Shown here: positions 33,725 through 41,549 of the stretch, piece by piece | Layout: each line of letters opens with the position of its first letter | How positions within the stretch are numbered: position 1 is the stretch's first letter | NCBI GenBank assembly: GCA_029778535.1 | Contig: JAKOQB010000228.1 | Coordinates: forward strand, 1 to 64,000 | Source: Pseudomonadota bacterium | Lineage (GTDB): Bacteria; Pseudomonadota; Gammaproteobacteria; Burkholderiales; Burkholderiaceae_F | Reading direction: 5' to 3' | Length of the DNA: 64,000 nucleotides | Made by a program: the position numbers and the translations under genes | Notes under the pieces: generated by a model | Database searches by the model: none | What the model was told of the DNA's origin: nothing | What the model saw: the letters and a program-made list of their open reading frames with translations, nothing else

Positions 33725-35323
33725 ATGAGCGCACCTACCCGCGACGTGATCCGCAGCGCGCCGGCCGTCGACGTGCTGTTCCTGCTCGAAGGCACGTACC
33801 CGTACGTGGCCGGCGGCGTGTCGAGCTGGGTGCACCAGATCGTGCGCGGCTTTCCGGAGCTGAAGTTCGGCGGCATCTTCCTCGGCAGCCGGCGCGCCGA
33901 CTACGGCGACGCGCGCTACCAGATGCCGGACCACTTCGTGCACCTGGAGCGCCATTTCCTGCACGATCACGCGAGCGAGGACGCGCAGCCGGCGCCGCTC
34001 GCGGGCGATGCCGCCGCGTTCGAGCGCATGCGCGAACTGCACGACGCCTACCGGCTGCGCCGCGACGCCGATGCGCTGCTGGCGCCGCTGATCGGCGAAT
34101 TCGGCGACGCGGGCGGTCTGTCGGAGCGCGCGTTCCTGCACAGCGAGCGCGCGTGGCAGTACGTCACCGAGATGTACCGCAGCCGCTGCACCGATCCGTC
34201 GTTCGTCGACTACTTCTGGACCGTGCGCATCATGCATTCGCCGATCTGGAAGATGCACCGCATCGCCGCGCACGCGCCGCGCGCGCGCGTGCTGCACACG
34301 GTGTCGACCGGCTACGCCGGCTTCCTCGGCGTGCTGCTCGCGCACGCGCAGGGGCGGCCGCTGCTGATCTCCGAGCACGGCATCTATACGAAGGAGCGCA
34401 AGATCGATCTGTTCCAGGCCTCGTGGGTGCGCGACAACCGCGGCGTGTTCGAGAAGGCGACCGGCGACATCCCGTACTTCAAGGACCTGTGGGTGCGCTT
34501 CTTCGAGGCGATCGGCCGCAGCGCGTACGCGGCCGCGCGCCACATCGTGTCGCTTTACGACGCCAACCGCGCGCGCCAGATCGCCGACGGCGCCGATGCG
34601 GCGCGCTGCCGCTCGATCCCGAACGGCATCGACGTGGCGCGCTTCGCGCCGCTGCGCGACATCCGCGAATGGGAGCCCGACGGCCGCCCGCTGCCGATCG
34701 CGTGCCTGATCGGCCGCGTGGTGCCGATCAAGGACGTGAAGACCTTCATCCGCAGCATGCGCAGCGTGGTCACGCGGCTGCCCGAAGCCGAAGCGTGGAT
34801 CGCCGGCCCGGAGGACGAGGACAAGGAATACGCTCTCGAGTGCCGGCTGATCGTCGAGTCGCTGGGACTGACGAAATCGGTGAAGTTCCTCGGCTTCCAG
34901 CAGATGACCGAACTCTTGCCCAAGGTCGGCGTGGTGGTGCTCAGTTCCATCAGCGAGGCGCTGCCCTTGGTGATCCTCGAGGGCTTCGCCGCCGGCGTGC
35001 CGTGCGTCAGCACCGACGTCGGCTCGTGCCGCCAGTTGATCCACGGCTCCGGCCCCGAGGACGAAGCGCTGGGCAGCGCCGGCGAAGTCGTTCGCATCGC
35101 CGATCCGCAGGCGCTCGGCAACGCGGTCGCCGACCTGCTGTCGGATGCGAAGCGCTGGCACGCCGCGAGCGCCGCCGGCATCGCGCGCGTGGAGAAGTAC
35201 TACACGCAGAAGATGATGTTCGACCAGTATCGCGCGCTGTACGACGACTGCATCGCGCAGCCGGATGCGGCCGCACTGACGGGAGCCGCCCCCGCCGACG
35301 CCGCCGCGACGGAGAACCGATGA
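33725..35323 (+). CDS. pelF: Pel glycosyltransferase PelF (GT4 family)
   Basis: 532 residues. N-terminal LFLLEGTYPYVAGGVSSWVH is diagnostic for PelF. The GT-B fold shows SIPNGIDVARFAP and the nucleotide-sugar motif SSISEALPLVILEGFAAGVP with the E-x7-E pair of GT4 enzymes. No membrane segment, so a cytoplasmic enzyme; it uses UDP-activated GalNAc/GlcNAc to polymerise Pel together with the PelDEG membrane complex. Start ATG 33725 gives the family's N-terminus. Confidence 0.95.
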   Translation: MSAPTRDVIRSAPAVDVLFLLEGTYPYVAGGVSSWVHQIVRGFPELKFGGIFLGSRRADYGDARYQMPDHFVHLERHFLHDHASEDAQPAPLAGDAAAFERMRELHDAYRLRRDADALLAPLIGEFGDAGGLSERAFLHSERAWQYVTEMYRSRCTDPSFVDYFWTVRIMHSPIWKMHRIAAHAPRARVLHTVSTGYAGFLGVLLAHAQGRPLLISEHGIYTKERKIDLFQASWVRDNRGVFEKATGDIPYFKDLWVRFFEAIGRSAYAAARHIVSLYDANRARQIADGADAARCRSIPNGIDVARFAPLRDIREWEPDGRPLPIACLIGRVVPIKDVKTFIRSMRSVVTRLPEAEAWIAGPEDEDKEYALECRLIVESLGLTKSVKFLGFQQMTELLPKVGVVVLSSISEALPLVILEGFAAGVPCVSTDVGSCRQLIHGSGPEDEALGSAGEVVRIADPQALGNAVADLLSDAKRWHAASAAGIARVEKYYTQKMMFDQYRALYDDCIAQPDAAALTGAAPADAAATENR

Positions 35324-35447
35324 TCCCGGCCGCGTCGCCTTTGCCCTTTGGCGGGCGCCGGGCCGCCCCAAGCCCGCCAACCGACTTTCACTCGACCGAG
35401 TGCACGTGCGCCGCGCAGCGGCGCGTACACGAGGTCGACGCCTGATC

Positions 35448-36827
35448 ATGGCTGGCATCGGTTTCGAACTGCGCCGCATCATGCAGAAGGGCACGCTGAC
35501 CGCCCTGCTCAGCGGCTATGGCTACGCGGGCATCATCGGCTCCGGGCCGTGGGTGCTGTCGATCCTGGGCATCCTGCTGGTCGGCCTGCTGACCGCCGCG
35601 ACGGTGATCCCGAACTTCGCGGTCACGCAGTTCCAGGTCTCCGTCACGTATCTGATCGCGGTGAGCCTGGTGCTGACCGGGCCGCTGCAGCTTTCGTTCA
35701 CGCGCTTCGTCGCCGACCGCATGTTCGAGAAGCGCAACGACCTCGTGCTGCCGAACTTCCACGCCACGCTGCTCGCCGTGACGTGGCTCTCGGGCGGCCT
35801 CAGCCTGCTGGCGGCGTTGACGCTCTTTCCCGACACGTCGCTCGCGTACCGGCTGCTGATGATGGCGGGCCTGGTGCTGCTGTCGAACATCTGGATCGCC
35901 ACGGTGATGCTGTCGGGGCTGAAGCAGCACCGCGAGATCGTGGTGCTTTACGCCATCGGCTACGGCATCTCGGTGCTCGCCGCGCTTGTGCTGTCGCGCT
36001 TCAACCTCGAAGGACTGATCGGCGGCTTCGTGCTCGGGCAGGCGGTGCTGCTGGCGGGCATGCTCGGGCTGGTGGTGCGCGAGTTCCCGGCCGCGCGCTT
36101 CATGTCGTTCGAGTTCTTCCGCCGCGACCAGCACTTCCGCTCGCTGATGTGGATCGGGCTCCTGTACAACGCCGCGATCTGGACCGACAAGGCGATGTTC
36201 TGGTACTGGCCGCCCACCAGCCAAACGATCATCGGCCCGCTGCGCGCCTCATTGATCTACGACCTGCCGATCTTCCTCGCGTATCTGTCGATCATCCCGG
36301 GCATGGCGGTGTTCATGCTGCGGCTGGAAACCGACTTCGTCGACTACTACGACGCGTTCTTCGACGCGGTGCGCAGCGGCGGCTCGCTGCGGCTGATCGA
36401 GCGCTACCGCAACGGCATGGTGGCCACCGCCCGCACCGGCGTGTTCGAGATCATCAAGATCCAGGCCATCGCCGCGCTGCTGGTGATCATCAGCGGCGCC
36501 ACGCTGCTCGCCTGGCTCGACATCTCGCCGCTGTACCTGCCGCTGCTGCAGGTGATGGTGATCGGCGCCGGGCTGCAGGTCGTGCTGCTCGGGATCCTCA
36601 ACGTTTTCTTCTACCTCGACCGCCGCCGCATCGCGCTCGCCCTGGTGGCCGCGTTCTTCGCGCTGAACCTCGCGTGCACCGCGCTGACGCTGCATCTGGG
36701 CCCGCTGTGGTACGGCTACGGCTTCGCCGCCGCGCTGCTCGGCGTGTGCGTGGGCGGGCTGATCGCGCTCGACCGGGTGTTCGAGCGGCTCGAGTACGAG
36801 ACGTTCATGCTGCAGCGGAACGCCTGA
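35448..36827 (+). CDS. pelG: Pel inner-membrane exporter PelG
   Basis: 459 residues from ATG 35448, with the diagnostic start MAGIGFELRRI. About twelve membrane helices as in the polysaccharide transporter (MATE/Wzx-like) family; loops include LPNFHATLL and YYDAFFDAV. PelG moves the growing Pel chain across the inner membrane with PelD, PelE and PelF. The 124-base gap to pelF contains nothing recognisable. Last gene of the pel operon, converging on the BKACE gene 19 bases away. Confidence 0.94.
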   Translation: MAGIGFELRRIMQKGTLTALLSGYGYAGIIGSGPWVLSILGILLVGLLTAATVIPNFAVTQFQVSVTYLIAVSLVLTGPLQLSFTRFVADRMFEKRNDLVLPNFHATLLAVTWLSGGLSLLAALTLFPDTSLAYRLLMMAGLVLLSNIWIATVMLSGLKQHREIVVLYAIGYGISVLAALVLSRFNLEGLIGGFVLGQAVLLAGMLGLVVREFPAARFMSFEFFRRDQHFRSLMWIGLLYNAAIWTDKAMFWYWPPTSQTIIGPLRASLIYDLPIFLAYLSIIPGMAVFMLRLETDFVDYYDAFFDAVRSGGSLRLIERYRNGMVATARTGVFEIIKIQAIAALLVIISGATLLAWLDISPLYLPLLQVMVIGAGLQVVLLGILNVFFYLDRRRIALALVAAFFALNLACTALTLHLGPLWYGYGFAAALLGVCVGGLIALDRVFERLEYETFMLQRNA

Positions 36828-36846
36828 GTGCCTCGAGCGCCGCGCG

Positions 36847-37677
36847 TCACGCCGGCGGCAGCGACAGCAGTTTGCGCGCCTCGGCCGGCGTGGCGGGGCG
36901 GCGGCCGTACTCCTCGCACAGTTTGACGACCTGCGCGACCAGCGCCGCGTTCGACGGCGCAAGCCGGTCGCGGTCGAGCCGGACGTTGTCCTCCAGGCCG
37001 GTGCGGCAGTGGCCGCCCAGTTGCAGCGACCAGCGCGCGAGCGTCAACTGGTCCTTGCCGATGCCGGCGCCGGTCCAGGTCGCGCCGGGCGCGAGCCGCG
37101 CGAGCGTCTTCACGTAGAACTCGAACACCTCGCGGTCGACCGGCATCGCGTTCTTCACCCCCATCACGAACTGCACGTGCAGCGGCGCGTCGATCCGGCC
37201 CGCCTTCTGCAGCGCGACCGCGGAGAAGATCATCGACAGGTCGAACGCCTCGACCTCCGGCTTCACGCCGTAGGTGCGCATCTCCGCGGCGAGCCAGTCG
37301 ATCAGGTCGGGCGGGTTGTCGTACACGCGTGTGGGGAAGTTGACCGACCCGGTCGCCAGCGACGCCATGTCGGGCCTGAGCCGCAGCATGCCGCCGCGCT
37401 CCCTGCCCGCGCCCGAGCGGCCGCCGGTCGATACCTGCGTGATCATTCCGGGGCAGTGCCTGCGGATGCCGTCGAGCACTTGCGCGAAGCGCTCGGGCGA
37501 CGAGGTCGGCGTCTCGTCGTCGTTGCGCACGTGCAGGTGCACGAGCGCTGCGCCGGCCTCGAACGCCGCGTGCGTCGATTCGATCTGCTCGGCCACGCTG
37601 ATCGGCACCGCCGGGTTGTCTTTCTTGCGCGGCAGCGATCCGGTGATCGCGACGGTGATGATGCAGGGGGTGGTCAT
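36847..37677 (-). CDS. BKACE-family beta-keto acid cleavage enzyme (DUF849)
   Basis: 276 residues from the ATG at 37677 with a CTGGAG ribosome site; a start 5 codons earlier is possible. IITVAITGS opens the TIM barrel, and ALVHLHVRNDD carries the two metal-binding histidines of the family; ATWTGAGIGKDQL and GLEDNVRLDRDRLA complete the signature. BKACE enzymes split beta-keto acids with acetyl-CoA, giving acetoacetate and a CoA thioester; the known Kce acts in lysine fermentation, but specificity varies widely. Divergent from the SDR gene, which may belong to the same catabolic pathway. Confidence 0.92.
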   Translation of the reverse strand: MTTPCIITVAITGSLPRKKDNPAVPISVAEQIESTHAAFEAGAALVHLHVRNDDETPTSSPERFAQVLDGIRRHCPGMITQVSTGGRSGAGRERGGMLRLRPDMASLATGSVNFPTRVYDNPPDLIDWLAAEMRTYGVKPEVEAFDLSMIFSAVALQKAGRIDAPLHVQFVMGVKNAMPVDREVFEFYVKTLARLAPGATWTGAGIGKDQLTLARWSLQLGGHCRTGLEDNVRLDRDRLAPSNAALVAQVVKLCEEYGRRPATPAEARKLLSLPPA

Positions 37678-37779
37678 CGGCGGCTCCAGCAAAGGCGAAT
37701 GCTGCGCCGATGATGCTCCGTCGCAGGCGCCGCTTCAACGACCGCGGCGTATCATCGCCGCCGACCAGCAGGACGCGCG

Positions 37780-38508
37780 ATGGAAAGGCACGAGGTCACT
37801 CTCGTCAGCGGCGGCAGCGCCGGCATCGGCCGCGCAATCTGCGAAATGCTGCTGGCGCAGGGACGCCGCGTGGTGAACCTCGACCACGCGGCAGCAGACT
37901 GGCGGCATCGGAACCTCACCACTTTCCGCGTCGACCTCAGGCAGGCGGAAGCCACGCGCGAATGCATGCGCGAGGTCACGTCGACCTTCGCGGTGACCGC
38001 GCTGGTCAACAACGCCGGCGCCACGCGGCCCGGCACGATCGATACCGTCACGCTCGGCGATCTCGACCACCTGGTGAACCTGCACCTGCGCGCGAGCCTG
38101 ATCCTGATCCAGGCCGCGCTGCCGGCGCTGCGCGCGTGCGGCCACGGCCGCATCGTCAGCATCGCGTCGCGCGCGGCGCTCGGCAAGCCGCAGCGCATCG
38201 CGTACTCCGCGACCAAGGCGGGACTGATCGGCATGACGCGCACGCTGGCGCTCGAACTCGGCGGCGACGGCATCACCGTCAACGCAGTGGCACCGGGACC
38301 GATCGCGACCGAACTCTTCCGCACCGGCAATCCGGCGGGCGCGCCGCAGACGCAGCGCATCCTCGACAGCATCGTCGTCAAGCGCATGGGCACGCCCGAG
38401 GATGTCGCGCGTGCGGTGCTGTTCTTCCTGTCTCCCGACAACGGTTTCGTCACCGGGCAGGTGCTCTACGTATGCGGCGGCACCACGCTCGGTGTCGCCC
38501 CGATCTGA
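37780..38508 (+). CDS. Short-chain dehydrogenase/reductase
   Basis: 242 residues. NAD(P)-binding motif SGGSAGIGRA, NNAG strand motif, catalytic Ser in IVSIASRAA and Y-x3-K in YSATKAG; C-terminal GQVLYVCGG. Looks like a FabG-type reductase of a keto acid or keto ester. The cofactor loop (VNLDH after the second strand) with an Asp suggests NAD rather than NADP, an inference from family rules. 15 bases before the Bug protein gene and likely co-transcribed with it; divergent from the BKACE gene. Confidence 0.92.
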   Translation: MERHEVTLVSGGSAGIGRAICEMLLAQGRRVVNLDHAAADWRHRNLTTFRVDLRQAEATRECMREVTSTFAVTALVNNAGATRPGTIDTVTLGDLDHLVNLHLRASLILIQAALPALRACGHGRIVSIASRAALGKPQRIAYSATKAGLIGMTRTLALELGGDGITVNAVAPGPIATELFRTGNPAGAPQTQRILDSIVVKRMGTPEDVARAVLFFLSPDNGFVTGQVLYVCGGTTLGVAPI

Positions 38509-38523
38509 CTCAAGGAGGTCCAC

Positions 38524-39507
38524 ATGACACATCGAACCAATCGCGCACGACGTGCGCTGACGATCGGCGCTGCGCTGGCAGCCACGCTGCCGGCCGCCCG
38601 CGCGCAGGGCTATCCGACCAAGCCGATCACGATCATCGTGCCCTTCCCGCCCGGCGGCACGACCGACATCCTGGCGCGCATCCTGGCGCAGTACATGAGC
38701 ACGGAACTGGGCCAGTCGGTGGTCATCGACAACCGCGGCGGCGCGGGCGGCAACATCGGCACGCAGGCGGCTGCGCGCGCGCCCGCCGACGGCTACACGC
38801 TGCTGATGGGCACGGTCGGCACGCACGCGATCAACGCCAGCCTGTACAAGAAGCTGCCGTACGACCCGATCAAGGACTTCGTGCCGCTGTCGCGCGTGGC
38901 GATGGTGCCCAACCTGCTGGTCGCGAACCCGTCGCAGCCGTACAAGACGGTGCAAGAGCTGATCGCGTACGCGCGGGCCAACCCCGGCAAGATCAACTAC
39001 GGCTCGTCGGGCAACGGCACGTCGATCCACCTGTCGGGCGAGCTGTTCAAGAGCATGGCCAAGGTCGAGATGACGCACATCCCGTACAAGGGCAGCGCGC
39101 CCGCGGTGTCGGACCTGATCGGCGGCCAGATCGCGATCATGTTCGACAACATGCCGTCGGCGCTGCCGCACGTAAAAGCCGGCAAGCTGCGCGCGATCGC
39201 GCTTACCTCCGCCAGGCGCTCGCCCGAGCTGCCCGACGTGCCGACCGTCGCCGAGGCCGGCCTGCCCGGCTACGAAGCGACGTCGTGGTTCGGCATGTTC
39301 GCGCCCGCCGGCACCCCACCCGCGATCGTGGCGAAACTGAACGACACCATCGTCAAGGCGCTGAACGACCCCGAGATCCGCAAGAAGATCGTCGAACAGG
39401 GCGGCGAGCCGCACCCGGAGAAGCCGGAGCAGTTCGCCGCCTTCATCAAGGCGGAAACCGCAAAGTGGGGCAAGGTGGTGAAGGAGTCGGGGGCGAGCGT
39501 GGATTGA
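38524..39507 (+). CDS. Bug-family periplasmic solute-binding protein (TctC-like)
   Basis: 327 residues with a twin-Arg-like but ordinary Sec signal (RRALTIGAALAATLPAARAQ). Mature part begins YPTKPITIIVPFPPGGTTDI, the universal Bug start, with VVIDNRGGAGGNIGTQAAAR and GYTLLMGTVGTHAIN. Such proteins bind carboxylates for TctAB-type transport; most betaproteobacterial copies are orphans, as here, with no tctA or tctB nearby. An AAGGAGG ribosome site precedes the ATG. Likely supplies a substrate for the adjacent SDR and BKACE enzymes. Confidence 0.95.
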   Translation: MTHRTNRARRALTIGAALAATLPAARAQGYPTKPITIIVPFPPGGTTDILARILAQYMSTELGQSVVIDNRGGAGGNIGTQAAARAPADGYTLLMGTVGTHAINASLYKKLPYDPIKDFVPLSRVAMVPNLLVANPSQPYKTVQELIAYARANPGKINYGSSGNGTSIHLSGELFKSMAKVEMTHIPYKGSAPAVSDLIGGQIAIMFDNMPSALPHVKAGKLRAIALTSARRSPELPDVPTVAEAGLPGYEATSWFGMFAPAGTPPAIVAKLNDTIVKALNDPEIRKKIVEQGGEPHPEKPEQFAAFIKAETAKWGKVVKESGASVD

Positions 39508-39564
39508 GCCGCGGCGTTACGATTTTCGCAGGGTGTAGGTCCTCCCGGCTGCCAGGATGCATCA

Positions 39565-39766
39565 ATGATCGCCTGGTCAAGCTGCGCAGCGGTCGAGCGG
39601 GATCCCGAACGCGTCTGCGTTGCGCGGGCCTTTCGCGGCGCGCTTCGAGAATCTCGAAGTCGGCATCCCCATCGGGAAATTCGTCGGCCGGTTTCCGGGC
39701 GTCACGCTCGAACCGGCGCGCGCCGTGCTCGAACGCGGCGCCCGCAGCACGGTGACTGCCGCATAG
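39565..39766 (+). pseudogene. DUF433 antitoxin-like gene, frameshifted and internally deleted
   Basis: From ATG 39565 the frame reads MIAWSSCAAVERDPERVCVA and RAFRG, the DUF433 start. The sequence then continues in another frame as ARFENLEVG, GKFVGRFPGVTLEPARAVLE and ERGARSTVTAA, ending TAG 39764. About 8 residues of the usual TRVPVAAL segment are missing at the break near 39640. DUF433 proteins are antitoxins paired with DUF5615 PIN-like proteins, and the next gene is one. Confidence 0.75.
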
Positions 39767-40086
39767 ATGGAGGTCGTTCTTGATCAAGGCACACCCGTGC
39801 CGCTACGGGAGAGTCTGGCGGCGCATACGGTGTCCGCCGCCTACGAGCTTGGGTGGTCACCCCTCAAGAATGGCGAATTGCTCACAGCGGCCGAGGCTGC
39901 TGGCTTCGAGGTCCTGATCACGACCGACACGAAACTCAAGTACCAGCAGAATCCCGCCTCGCGAGCGATCGCCATCATCGTTCTGGGCACGGCCCATTGG
40001 CCTCGCATCAAGACCGCGCCGCGCTGATCGCGGCAGCCGTCGATGCCGCAGTCCCGGGAAGCTACGCGGAGGTCGCTGTCCCCTGA
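39767..40086 (+). pseudogene. DUF5615 PIN-like toxin gene with a 3' frameshift
   Basis: The ATG at 39767 directly follows the DUF433 stop. Residues read MEVVLDQGTPVPLRESLAAH, GWSPLKNGELLTAAEAAGFE and VLITTDTKLKYQQNPASRAI, the DUF5615 pattern with the acidic ITTDT loop. Near 40015 the frame breaks: it stops at 40025, whereas the next frame gives ALIAAAVDAAVPGSYAEVAV and ends at 40086 like a normal C-terminus. The first acidic residue of the PIN site (D6) is present, but the usual E or D partner near it (DExxP) is changed to DQGTP. Probably inactive. Confidence 0.75.
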
Positions 40087-40286
40087 CGATCGTGGCGAAG
40101 CCAAACGGCGAGATCGTCAGGGGCTCAACGATCCCCGACGGAAAGAGGAAGCTCCGAGAGATCCGGATACCCGCTCCGCGCGCGTCTGGCAAGAAGCTCC
40201 GCGGCGACTTCGTCGCCGTGACACGAAGTCGCCGATGGCCCGGGCGCGTTGACCCGCGGCGCAGCCGTCGGCGTCCAACGCGCCGG

Positions 40287-40318
40287 GATATTCCGGCCGC
40301 TACGCGGTCCGGAATATC
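40287..40318 (-). terminator. Hairpin after apbC
   Basis: GATATTCCGGCCGC and GCGG(T)CCGGAATATC form an almost perfect stem of 14 base pairs with a very short loop, starting 2 bases beyond the apbC stop on the minus strand. No T-run is present. The 200 bases to its left hold nothing that I can support. Confidence 0.5.
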
Positions 40319-40319
40319 G

Positions 40320-41402
40320 CTATGTGTGCTGCACCTTGATCGTCGGGATCTTCAGCGACATGTCCTTCGACTTCTCGGCGATCTTCACCGCGACCTTGCG
40401 CGCGATCGCCTTGTAGGCGTTGGTGATGTCGCTGTCCGGTGCGGCCACGACGGTGGGCCGGCCGGAATCGGCCTGCTCGCGGATGCGGATGTCGAGCGGC
40501 AGCGATCCGAGCACGGCGACGCCGTACTGGCTCGCCATCTTCGCCGCGCCGCCTTCGCCGAAGATGTGCTCGGCATGGCCGCACTTGCTGCACACGTGGA
40601 TCGCCATGTTCTCGACGATGCCGAGGATCGGCACGCCGACCTTCTCGAACATCTTCAGCCCCTTCTTGGCGTCGATCAGCGCGATGTCCTGCGGCGTGGT
40701 GACGATCACGGCGCCCGTCACCGGCACCTGCTGCGCCAGCGTCAACTGGATGTCGCCGGTGCCGGGCGGCATGTCGACGACCAGGTAGTCGAGGTTCTTC
40801 CAGTTGGTCTGCATCAGCAACTGCTGCAGCGCCTGCGTGACCATCGGGCCGCGCCAGATCATCGGCTGCTCGGCGTCGACCAGGAAGCCGATCGAGCTGA
40901 CCTGGATGCCGTAGTTCTCCATCGGCTCCATCGTATTGCCGTCGGTGGAACTCGGCTGGCCGCTGATGCCGAGCATGGTCGGCTGGCTCGGGCCGTAGAT
41001 GTCGGCGTCGAGCATGCCCACCTGCGCGCCTTCGGCCGCGAGCGCGAGCGCGATGTTGACCGCGACCGTGCTCTTGCCCACGCCGCCCTTGCCGGAGGCG
41101 ACCGCGACGATGTTCTTGACGTTCGGCATCACCTTCAGCCCGCGCTGCACCGTGTGCGCGACGATCTTCATGGTCACGTTGGCGTTGACGCTCGCCGCGC
41201 CGGCCGCCTTCAGCGCCTCGACCACGCGCGCGCGCAGCGGCTCGATCTGGCTCGCGGCCGGGTAGCCGAGTTCGACGTCGAGGCTCACGGCGCCGCCGTC
41301 GACACGCACATTGCGCGCCGACTTGGTCGCCAGCAGATCCTTGCCGGTGTTGGGATCGATGAGGGTCTTCAGGACTTCGTTGACGCGGTCGACGGTGAGC
41401 AT
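40320..41402 (-). CDS. apbC: Mrp/ApbC iron-sulfur cluster carrier ATPase
   Basis: 360 residues. N-terminal DUF59 domain (about 1-85), deviant Walker A GKGGVGKST at about 105, DADIYGPSQPTMLG, and VDMPPGTGDIQLTL. The cluster-binding CxxC is in HVCSKCGHAE. The protein carries [4Fe-4S] clusters to target enzymes in the cytoplasm as a dimer. The start ATG at 41402 faces the metG gene; the pair apbC-metG in divergent arrangement is common in proteobacteria. Confidence 0.96.
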   Translation of the reverse strand: MLTVDRVNEVLKTLIDPNTGKDLLATKSARNVRVDGGAVSLDVELGYPAASQIEPLRARVVEALKAAGAASVNANVTMKIVAHTVQRGLKVMPNVKNIVAVASGKGGVGKSTVAVNIALALAAEGAQVGMLDADIYGPSQPTMLGISGQPSSTDGNTMEPMENYGIQVSSIGFLVDAEQPMIWRGPMVTQALQQLLMQTNWKNLDYLVVDMPPGTGDIQLTLAQQVPVTGAVIVTTPQDIALIDAKKGLKMFEKVGVPILGIVENMAIHVCSKCGHAEHIFGEGGAAKMASQYGVAVLGSLPLDIRIREQADSGRPTVVAAPDSDITNAYKAIARKVAVKIAEKSKDMSLKIPTIKVQHT

Positions 41403-41549
41403 CTTTGGCGGATTGCGGCTTGAGGATTGCGGGTTGCGCGCAAGTCTAAGCCACGGCCCGCCGCGATCCCCTTGCTAAGATGGCGGTCATTGCGTGCTCG
41501 GTGAGGTGCGTCACCGACGCAATCCGCAATCCCCAATCCGCAATCCGAG
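41403..41549. promoter_or_regulatory. Divergent apbC/metG promoter region with inverted ATTGCGG repeats
   Basis: Next to apbC lie two GGATTGCGG units (41410-41418 and 41424-41432); next to metG lies the complement, CGCAATCC repeated three times (41518-41547). The two clusters can pair with each other. They are probably a small dispersed repeat and not operators. A CTAAGAT resembling a -10 box lies near 41475 for metG. Confidence 0.4.

Noticed and set aside
40092..41423. A plus-strand frame of 443 codons opposite apbC
   Set aside because: Low-complexity Arg/Asp/His/Leu-rich antisense translation; the minus strand carries the Mrp motifs.
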